In this document: positions 8,300-15,290 of the stretch, in pieces
Layout of the letters: every line of letters starts with the position of its first letter
Position numbering within the stretch: position 1 is the stretch's first letter
NCBI RefSeq assembly: GCF_001269385.1
Contig: NZ_CXOO01000003.1
Location: 24,172 to 88,171 of the forward strand
Source of the DNA: Limnohabitans sp. DM1
GTDB taxonomy: Bacteria; Pseudomonadota; Gammaproteobacteria; Burkholderiales; Burkholderiaceae_C
DNA: 64,000 bases
Direction of reading: 5' to 3'
Made by a program: the position numbers and the translations under genes
Notes under the pieces: generated by a model
What the model was told of the DNA's origin: nothing
What the model saw: only the letters and a program-made list of their open reading frames with translations
Database searches by the model: none

Positions 8300-9733
8300 T
8301 CAATAGCGGTAAGTATTGGCCTTGTAAGGACCGTTTTTCGACACACCGATGTAAGCCGCTTGCTCGTCGCTGAGTTCGGTCAGCATGGCACCGACTTTCT
8401 TCAGGTGCAAACGGGCCACTTTCTCGTCCAGATGCTTGGGCAACACATAGACCTTGCCGGATTCGTACTGGTCTTGCTTTGTGAACAGCTCGATCTGCGC
8501 AATGGTCTGGTTGGCAAACGAGGACGACATCACGAAGCTGGGGTGGCCGGTGGCGCAACCCAGGTTCACCAGACGGCCTTTGGCCAACAGGGTGATCTTC
8601 TTGCCATCGGGGAAGATGACGTGGTCGACCTGGGGCTTGATCTCGTCCCACTGGCACTTTTCCAACGAAACCACATCGATTTCGTTGTCGAAGTGACCGA
8701 TGTTGCAAACGATGGCCTCGTCTTTCATGGCGGCCATGTGCTCGTAGCGGATCACGTTCTTGTTGCCGGTGGCCGACACGAAGATGTCGCACTTGTCAGC
8801 GGCGTATTCCATGGTCACGACCTTGAAGCCTTCCATGGCGGCTTGCAGGGCGTTGATCGGGTCGATCTCGGTCACCCACACTTGGGCGCTCAGGGCGCGC
8901 AGGGCTTGGGCCGAACCCTTGCCCACGTCACCGTAACCGGCCACCACAGCCACTTTGCCGGCGATCATCACGTCGGTGGCGCGCTTGATGGAGTCCACCA
9001 AAGACTCGCGGCAGCCATACAGGTTGTCGAACTTGCTCTTGGTCACCGAGTCGTTGACGTTGATGGCGCGGAACATCAGGCTGCCCTTGGCGGCCATTTC
9101 GTTCAGGCGCAACACGCCGGTGGTGGTCTCTTCGGTCACGCCAATGATCTGGGCACCCTTGCGGCTGTACCAGGTCGGGTCCACGGCCAGTTTGGCCTTG
9201 ATGGCGTTGAACAGGCAAGTCTCTTCTTCGCTGGTGGGGTTGGCGATCAAAGACGCGTCGGTTTCGGCGCGCTTGCCCAGGTGCATGAGCAGCGTGGCGT
9301 CGCCGCCGTCGTCCAGAATCATGTTGGGGCCTTCACCGGGCGTGCCTGCGGGGCCAAAGTCAAAAATGCGGTGGGTGTAGTCCCAGTAATCGGCCAGGGT
9401 TTCGCCCTTGATGGCGAACACGGGTGTGCCCTTGGCAGCAATCGCTGCAGCGGCGTGGTCTTGGGTCGAGAAGATGTTGCAAGAAGCCCAGCGCACGTCG
9501 GCACCCAAGGCTTGCAGGGTCTCGATCAGCACGGCCGTCTGGATGGTCATGTGCAGCGAGCCGGTGATGCGTGCGCCCTTCAAGGGCTGAGCTGCGTTGA
9601 ACTCTTCGCGGATGGCCATCAGGCCGGGCATTTCGGTCTCGGCGATTTTGATTTCTTTACGGCCCCAATCGGCCAGGCCGATGTCGGCAATCACGCAATC
9701 AGCGTTAACGGTGGAAGGCATACGTGCATTCAT
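8300..9733 (-). CDS. ahcY: Adenosylhomocysteinase (SAH hydrolase)
   Basis: The 477-residue enzyme cleaves S-adenosylhomocysteine to homocysteine and adenosine. Motifs include [16 protein letters not shown], the NAD-binding [15 protein letters not shown], and the C-terminal ending [10 protein letters not shown]. Start [12 protein letters not shown] (9733) is preferred because TGGAG lies just upstream; a longer frame to 9784 would enter the leader. An SAH riboswitch lies in the 5' leader, matching its role as an SAH-clearing enzyme. Confidence 0.97.
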   Translation of the reverse strand: MNARMPSTVNADCVIADIGLADWGRKEIKIAETEMPGLMAIREEFNAAQPLKGARITGSLHMTIQTAVLIETLQALGADVRWASCNIFSTQDHAAAAIAAKGTPVFAIKGETLADYWDYTHRIFDFGPAGTPGEGPNMILDDGGDATLLMHLGKRAETDASLIANPTSEEETCLFNAIKAKLAVDPTWYSRKGAQIIGVTEETTTGVLRLNEMAAKGSLMFRAINVNDSVTKSKFDNLYGCRESLVDSIKRATDVMIAGKVAVVAGYGDVGKGSAQALRALSAQVWVTEIDPINALQAAMEGFKVVTMEYAADKCDIFVSATGNKNVIRYEHMAAMKDEAIVCNIGHFDNEIDVVSLEKCQWDEIKPQVDHVIFPDGKKITLLAKGRLVNLGCATGHPSFVMSSSFANQTIAQIELFTKQDQYESGKVYVLPKHLDEKVARLHLKKVGAMLTELSDEQAAYIGVSKNGPYKANTYRY

Positions 9734-9820
9734 GAGAAAAGCTCCAAAGCAATGTGAAAAAGCCACACGCGTGGATGAAAGCACTGAATGGAAGTTACAG
9801 GCTCACCGCACGTCGAGTGG

Positions 9821-9904
9821 ATGAGCGTCGTTGCTGTATGAAGGTTCCGAGCCTCACGCCTGCTGCCAGCTTTGGGGCTGGTGGGCGCTGCAACGCTCCT
9901 CGGA
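9821..9904 (-). promoter_or_regulatory. SAH riboswitch upstream of ahcY
   Basis: The minus strand reads CCGAGGAGCGTTGCAGCG, then a variable hairpin (CCAGCCCCAAAGCTGG), then GGCGTGAGGCTCGGA, and later AGCAACGACGCTCA. This is the conserved SAH-riboswitch layout: CCGAG pairs with CTCGG, and GAGCGTTG pairs with the downstream CAACGACGCTC-type strand as a pseudoknot. SAH binding normally turns ahcY on. It ends about 87 nt before the start codon. Confidence 0.92.
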
Positions 9905-9913
9905 GATTGCTGA

Positions 9914-10282
9914 TTATAGCGAGCCGCTCACAGTGCTGCCGTGAACCCTGACCTGCAAGGCAACACGCAGACTCTCGCTGAGGGCTGGCAGCTCTTGCAC
10001 AATGGTTTGGTAAAGGATTTCGTGGGCGACCTGTTCATAACCGTGTGCCAGGATGTTGCGCAAACCAATAATTTGTCGCCAAGGAATTTGAGGAAATTGA
10101 ACATTTGAATCCCCTATCCTGGCCACAGCCTCACCCAAATTAATGAACAATTTCTCAGCAGCAAGGCACAAAACTCTTTGACTTTGGAACTCTGTGGGAC
10201 TCAAGCCCACAACCAAAGATTGCAGCTCCTCAGAAAAACCAAGCATATCGGCCAAGTGCGCAGGTGCGCGGTCAGTGCTCAT
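9914..10282 (-). CDS. HepT-like ribonuclease toxin (DUF86)
   Basis: This 122-residue helical protein carries the HEPN catalytic motif RNILAH (R75-x4-H80) followed by GY (Tyr82), the tyrosine that MntA antitoxins modify by AMPylation. It overlaps the upstream mntA-like gene by 4 nt (ATGA), the standard HepT/MntA layout. Toxin activity is inferred from the family. It lies next to the ahcY leader and is not part of that operon's function. Confidence 0.88.
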   Translation of the reverse strand: MSTDRAPAHLADMLGFSEELQSLVVGLSPTEFQSQRVLCLAAEKLFINLGEAVARIGDSNVQFPQIPWRQIIGLRNILAHGYEQVAHEILYQTIVQELPALSESLRVALQVRVHGSTVSGSL

Positions 10283-10578
10283 TGATAAAGCAATCGCAAT
10301 TGGGGCTCAATGGCCTTGCGTCTGAAGGGGTTGTTCAACACCGAGGGAAAAGCCAAATCCACGCTCTTTCCATCAAAGACCATGGACAGCTCATGTTGCA
10401 TGTCCACCAGCGCAAAGCCTGTTGGGTATTGGTTGGGAATGAATTCAACCAACAAGTCGACATCGCTGTCAGGCCTTTCTTGCCCTTGCGCAGCCGATCC
10501 AAACATTTGCATGCGGCGAACCTTATAACGCCGACAAATATCGGCAATTAGGGCTTGCTGTTGAGGCGCGATGTTCAT
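10279..10578 (-). CDS. MntA-like minimal nucleotidyltransferase antitoxin
   Basis: The 99-residue protein has the nucleotidyltransferase signature: MFGSAA (G27 S28) followed by SDVDLLVEF with D39 and D41 as metal ligands. Such small enzymes AMPylate the partner HepT toxin and neutralise it. It is translated just before hepT with a 4-nt overlap. Confidence 0.88.
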   Translation of the reverse strand: MNIAPQQQALIADICRRYKVRRMQMFGSAAQGQERPDSDVDLLVEFIPNQYPTGFALVDMQHELSMVFDGKSVDLAFPSVLNNPFRRKAIEPQLRLLYQ

Positions 10579-10628
10579 AAGCGATCATTATGAAACAGTT
10601 CAAACAGTGGCGAAAGTGGATGCCAACC

Positions 10629-10703
10629 GTGGGAGCCCCGCCCCCGGGGCGATGGGTCGTGGTTTGCGGGGCTTTTCGCGACGAGTGCGTCGCTCCTAAA
10701 GGG
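10629..10703. repeat. REP family 2 single copy
   Basis: The sequence GTGGGAGCCCCGCCCCCGGG, then GCGATGG, a spacer, and an inverted GCGTCGCTCCTAA matches the REP unit found in tandem at 26495-26750 and 27300-27681. It lies between mntA and prfC. Confidence 0.75.
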
Positions 10704-10827
10704 GAATTCACCTCACTCACAGCGCCCGCAAGGCGCCCCCCTTGGCCCGTTAAAATCTCCCCCATCGCGGCCACCCTTGGCCGCCCGCTCAGCACCCCTG
10801 CGGTGCCACCCCGATCAGGACCCCCTT

Positions 10828-12456
10828 GTGACCTATGCCCACGAAACCCGGCGCCGCCGGACGTTTGCCATCATTTCGCACCCCGACGCGGGTAAAACCA
10901 CGCTGACCGAAAAGCTGCTGCTGTTCTCGGGCGCAATCCAGATCGCTGGCTCGGTCAAGGCCCGCAAGGCCTCGCGCCACGCCACATCCGACTGGATGGA
11001 GATTGAAAAGCAGCGTGGCATCTCGGTGGCATCTTCGGTCATGCAAATGCTCTACCGCGAGCACGTCATCAACCTGCTCGACACCCCAGGCCACAAAGAC
11101 TTCAGCGAAGACACCTACCGCGTGCTCACCGCCGTGGACTCGGCCCTGATGGTGATCGACGCGGCCAACGGTGTGGAAGCCCAGACCCGCCGCCTGATCG
11201 AAGTGTGCCGTCAGCGCGACACGCCCATCATCACCTTTGTCAACAAGATGGACCGCGAAGTGCGCGACCCGCTCGACATCCTCGACGAAGTCGAGCGCGA
11301 GTTGGGCATGCCTTGCGTGCCGATGACCTGGCCTGTGGGCCAGGGCAAGAGCTTCGGCGGCATCATCAACCTGCGCACGCAGGCCATGACGGTGTTCGAC
11401 TCTGGCTCTGAACGCCTGCCGCAAGACTTTGAAACCATCCCGCTCTCCGAGCAAGCCCAACTGGCCGAGCGCTTTGGCCTGGAGTGGCAGACCGCCATGG
11501 ACAGCATGGAGCTGGCCACGGGCGCTTCGCCCGCGTTTGACGAAGCGGCATTTTTGGCAGGCAAACAAACGCCCGTGTTCTTTGGTTCCGGCGTGAACAA
11601 CTTCGGCGTGATGGAAGTGCTCGACGCCCTGGTCGATTTGGCCCCCGCACCAAAGCCCCGCACCAGCAACCTGCTGGTCAACAAGCAGCCCGTGGTCAAA
11701 GAGATCCAGCCCGAAGACAGCGCGTTCTCGGGCGTGGTGTTCAAGGTGCAGGCCAATATGGACGCCAACCACCGCGACCGCATCGCCTTTGTGCGCATGG
11801 CCTCTGGCAAATACACCCCCGGCATGAAGCTCAAAGTGCAGCGCACCGCCAAAGAACTGCGCCCCACCAGCGTGGTCACTTTCCTCTCGCAACGGCGTGA
11901 AGCGGTAGACGAAGCCTACGCGGGCGACATCATTGGCTTCACCACCCACGGCGGCGTGCAGCTGGGCGACACCATCACCGATGGTGCGAATTTGCAATTC
12001 ACCGGCCTGCCGTTTTTTGCACCCGAACTCTTCATGACCGTGATCCTGAAGAACCCGCTGCGCACCAAGCAACTGCAAACGGGCCTCGACCAACTCGGCG
12101 AAGAAGGCGCGATCCAGGTCTTCAAACCCGAAATCGGCGGCCCCATGCTGCTGGGCGCAGTGGGCCAGCTGCAGTTTGAAGTGGTGCAGCACCGCCTCAA
12201 AGCCGAATACGACTGCGATGTGCGTCTTGAAGGCTGCCAGTACACCGGCGCCCGATGGATCACCGCCGACACCCCGGCCGAGCTGCGCGAGTTCACCAAC
12301 GCCTACCCGCAGCGCATGTCGCTGGACGCGGCAGGCACGCTGGCGTATTTGTGCACTAGCCCCTACGACGTGCGGCTGGCGCAAGAGCGCTTTCCCAAGA
12401 TCCACTTTCACCCGTTGCGCGAGCATGCGGGCTTGGCGTTGGGCAGCGCGGGGTAA
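10828..12456 (+). CDS. prfC: Peptide chain release factor 3 (RF3)
   Basis: The 542-residue GTPase recycles RF1/RF2 after peptide release. G-domain motifs are clear: SHPDAGKTTLTEK (P loop), QRGISVASSVM (switch I), DTPGHKDFSEDTYR and NKMDRE; the C-terminal half includes QFEVVQHRLKAEYDCDVRLE. I chose GTG at 10828 (MTYAHETRRRRTF), with AGGA about 8 nt upstream, over an in-frame ATG at 10777 that would add 17 atypical residues. Confidence 0.95.
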   Translation: MTYAHETRRRRTFAIISHPDAGKTTLTEKLLLFSGAIQIAGSVKARKASRHATSDWMEIEKQRGISVASSVMQMLYREHVINLLDTPGHKDFSEDTYRVLTAVDSALMVIDAANGVEAQTRRLIEVCRQRDTPIITFVNKMDREVRDPLDILDEVERELGMPCVPMTWPVGQGKSFGGIINLRTQAMTVFDSGSERLPQDFETIPLSEQAQLAERFGLEWQTAMDSMELATGASPAFDEAAFLAGKQTPVFFGSGVNNFGVMEVLDALVDLAPAPKPRTSNLLVNKQPVVKEIQPEDSAFSGVVFKVQANMDANHRDRIAFVRMASGKYTPGMKLKVQRTAKELRPTSVVTFLSQRREAVDEAYAGDIIGFTTHGGVQLGDTITDGANLQFTGLPFFAPELFMTVILKNPLRTKQLQTGLDQLGEEGAIQVFKPEIGGPMLLGAVGQLQFEVVQHRLKAEYDCDVRLEGCQYTGARWITADTPAELREFTNAYPQRMSLDAAGTLAYLCTSPYDVRLAQERFPKIHFHPLREHAGLALGSAG

Positions 12457-12460
12457 TTGC

Positions 12461-12485
12461 GTTGAGCGTTGAGCGTTGAGCGTGA
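12461..12485 (+). repeat. GAGCGTT short direct repeats after prfC
   Basis: Three to four consecutive GTTGAGC heptamers follow the prfC stop within a few bases. This matches the array after rlmJ at 1262-1290. A short hairpin (AGCCAAC / GTTGGCT) follows at 12495-12511, without a T-run. Confidence 0.5.
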
Positions 12486-12569
12486 GCATCGTCAAGCCAA
12501 CACGGTTGGCTGATCACGCTGCATATCGGGGCTCAAGCCACCGACCTGCGGGGTGACGACGTCAACGAT

Positions 12570-14759
12570 TCAGACTTTGGCCCGCGCCTGATGCAGCTTC
12601 CTGTAGCTGTCCAGCAGGCGGTGGTGCCTGTCCAGCCCTTCCAGTTGCATGCTCGTGGGCGTTAAGCCAAAAAAGCGCACGCCGCCCTCCACCGAGCCCA
12701 TGACGGCGTCCATCCGGGCGTTGCCAAACATCCGGCGGAAGTTGACCGCGTAGTCGTCCAGTTCCAGCTCATCATCGAGCAGCACTTCCAGCACCACGTT
12801 CAAGGCCTTGTAAAACAAGCCGCGCTCGACCGAGTTGTCGTTGTACTGAAGGAAGGCCCCCACCAGTTCATGCGCTTCGTCAAACTGTTTCAAAGCCAGA
12901 TGAATCAACAACTTCAACTCGAGCACCGTCAGCTGACCCCACTCTGTGTTTTCATCGAACTCGATACCGATCAAGGTGGCAATGTCAGAGTACTCATCGA
13001 GCTCATTGTTTTCCAAGCGTTCCAGCAGGGCTGACAAGCTGGCATCGTCCAGGCGATGCAAATTCAGAATGTCGGCGCGAAACAGCAAGGCCTTGTTGGT
13101 GTTGTCCCAGATCAAATCTTCGATGGGGTACACCTCTGAATACCCAGGCACCAAAATCCGGCAGGCGATGGCGCCCAACTGGTCATACACCGCGGTGTAA
13201 ACCTCTTTGCCCATGTCTTTGAGAATGCCCAACAAGGTGGCCGCTTCCTCGGCATTGCGGTTTTCACCTTGGCCAGAAAAATCCCATTCCACAAATTCAA
13301 AATCTGCTTTGGCGCTGAAAAAGCGCCACGACACGATGCCGCTGGAATCGATGAAGTGCTCCACAAAGTTATTGGGCTCAGTGACCGCGTTGCTCTCAAA
13401 CGTGGGCGGGGGCAAATCGTTCAGGCCTTCAAAACTGCGGCCTTGCAACAGCTCGGTCAGGCTGCGTTCCAGCGCCACTTCCAAGCTGGGGTGCGCGCCA
13501 AACGATGCAAAAACACCACCCGTGCGTGGGTTCATCAAGGTCACGCACATGACCGGGTAGGCCCCGCCCAGCGACGCGTCTTTCACCAGCACGGGAAAGC
13601 CTTGCTCTTCGAGGCCTTGAATACCGGCCAAGATGCCAGGGTATTGGGCCAGCACCTCTTGCGGCACATCCGGCAAACAAATTTCACATTCGATGATTTG
13701 GCGTTTGACTGCCCGCTCGAAAATTTCGGACAGGCATTGCACCTGCGCTTCGGCCAGCGTGTTGCCCGCACTCATGCCATTGCTGACAAACAGGTTTTCA
13801 ATCAGGTTGGAAGGGAAGTACACCACCTCACCGTCCGATTGCCGCACATACGGCAGGCAACAGATGCAGCGCGCTGCGTTGCCGGAGTTGGTGTCCACCA
13901 GATGCGCGCCACGCAACTCGCCATCGGGGTTGTAAATGTTGCGGCAGTACGCGTCCAGAATTTCAGCGGGCAGCGCATCTTTTTTGCCAGGCTTGAACCA
14001 GCGCTCATTCGGGTAATGGACAAACGACGCGTTGGCGATGTCTTCTCCCCAAAAGGCACCCGCGTAGAAATGGTTGTTGTTGAGCCGCTCAATGTATTCA
14101 CCCAAGGCCGAGGCCAAGGCGCTTTCCTTGGTCGCGCCCTTGCCATTCGTAAAGCACATGGGCGAATGCGCGTCGCGGATGTGCAAGGACCACACATTGG
14201 GAATGATGTTGCGCCACGAAGCAATTTCAATCTTGATGCCCAAGCTGGCCAAAATGCCTGACATGTTGGCGATGGTCTGCTCGAGCGGCAGATCCTTGCC
14301 CGCGATAAAAGTGTGGGAGTCAGCGCTGGGTTTGAGCGTCAGCAAAGACTGCGCATCGGCATCCAGGTTGTCGACTTCCTCGATGACAAACGTGGGCCCC
14401 GCTTGCACGACTTTTTTGACCGTGCAACGCTCAATCGACTTCAAAATCCCGCGCCGATCAACCTCTTCAATGTCGGACGGCAACTCCACCTGGATCTTGA
14501 AAATCTGCTGGTAGCGGTCCTCAGGATCGACGATGTTGTTTTGCGAAAGACGGATGTTTTCGGTCGGAATATTGCGCGTCACGCAGTACAACTTGACAAA
14601 GTACGCCGCACACAAAGCCGATGAGGCCAAAAAATAATCGAACGGCCCAGGGGCCGAGCCATCGCCCTTGTAACGGACAGGCTGATCAGCGACAACGGTG
14701 AAGTCATCGAATTTGGCTTCAAGACGAAGCTTGTCAAGAAAGTTGACTTTGATTTCCAT
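12570..14759 (-). CDS. OsmC-domain/YcaO-domain fusion protein
   Basis: The 729-residue protein starts with an OsmC-like domain of about 140 residues (VVADQPVRYKGDGSAPGPFD, then SSALCAAYFVKLYC). The following YcaO domain has SALGEYIERLNNNHFY and EIFERAVKRQI, the Glu/Arg-rich ATP-binding elements of YcaO ATPases, and a helical C-terminal tail. E. coli YcaO (about 586 residues) lacks the OsmC part and is linked to ribosomal S12 methylthiolation by RimO. No precursor peptide or cyclodehydratase partner is next to it, so natural-product synthesis is unlikely. Confidence 0.85.
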   Translation of the reverse strand: MEIKVNFLDKLRLEAKFDDFTVVADQPVRYKGDGSAPGPFDYFLASSALCAAYFVKLYCVTRNIPTENIRLSQNNIVDPEDRYQQIFKIQVELPSDIEEVDRRGILKSIERCTVKKVVQAGPTFVIEEVDNLDADAQSLLTLKPSADSHTFIAGKDLPLEQTIANMSGILASLGIKIEIASWRNIIPNVWSLHIRDAHSPMCFTNGKGATKESALASALGEYIERLNNNHFYAGAFWGEDIANASFVHYPNERWFKPGKKDALPAEILDAYCRNIYNPDGELRGAHLVDTNSGNAARCICCLPYVRQSDGEVVYFPSNLIENLFVSNGMSAGNTLAEAQVQCLSEIFERAVKRQIIECEICLPDVPQEVLAQYPGILAGIQGLEEQGFPVLVKDASLGGAYPVMCVTLMNPRTGGVFASFGAHPSLEVALERSLTELLQGRSFEGLNDLPPPTFESNAVTEPNNFVEHFIDSSGIVSWRFFSAKADFEFVEWDFSGQGENRNAEEAATLLGILKDMGKEVYTAVYDQLGAIACRILVPGYSEVYPIEDLIWDNTNKALLFRADILNLHRLDDASLSALLERLENNELDEYSDIATLIGIEFDENTEWGQLTVLELKLLIHLALKQFDEAHELVGAFLQYNDNSVERGLFYKALNVVLEVLLDDELELDDYAVNFRRMFGNARMDAVMGSVEGGVRFFGLTPTSMQLEGLDRHHRLLDSYRKLHQARAKV

Positions 14760-15023
14760 GGCAGATTTTTCAAATGAAGAGGAATGGACCTACCACGGTG
14801 CAGTAGAGCGTTCGGATGGGTGATTATCTCTGTATGGGAAATCGGCTTCGGGCGGGCTTGAGGGTCAGAGAGTTACCAACGAAACGGGGTGTAGACCCAA
14901 CAATTTCTTCAAATTTCAGGCTGCTCAGACATCAATATTTTTTGGCCCCTTATGACTCTTTTTTACTGTTGACCGTGTCGAAAAACATGACTTAAAAGCA
15001 GCATAATTTAGTACTTGCCTCCT

Positions 15024-15290
15024 ATGTCATCAAGCACATCCAACACACCCGCTTCAATTCGAGCTTCAGCGCCGCATCAGCAGGTAGGTGCGCGTGAAGT
15101 GCTGGCCCTCAACATCATTCGTCTGCGCAAAGACTTGGGATGGTCGCAAGAAGAACTGGCCATCAAAGCTGATTTGCACCGCACTTTCATCGCCCATGTC
15201 GAGCGACAAGTGCGCAACATCTCGTTGGACAACGTCGAAAAAATCGCCGATGCCTTGGGTGTTTCGGTCGGGTTGTTGCTGACGATTTGA
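15024..15290 (+). CDS. XRE-family helix-turn-helix protein
   Basis: The 88-residue protein has a Cro/CI-type HTH: LNIIRLRKDLGWSQEELAIK, HRTFIAHVERQVRNISL, and VEKIADALGVSVGLLL. There is no C-terminal effector domain. The ATG at 15024 is preferred over an in-frame TTG at 15015. It is convergent with, and fully antisense to, the 3' end of the large RTX-like gene at 15077-17962, apparently the result of a rearrangement. Confidence 0.8.
   Translation: MSSSTSNTPASIRASAPHQQVGAREVLALNIIRLRKDLGWSQEELAIKADLHRTFIAHVERQVRNISLDNVEKIADALGVSVGLLLTI

Noticed and set aside
8360..9757. 465-codon open frame on the plus strand
   Set aside because: Fully antisense to ahcY, a certain gene; no ribosome binding site or motifs.
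10789..12495. 568-codon open frame on the minus strand
   Set aside because: Antisense shadow of prfC with histidine/glutamine-rich low-sense content.
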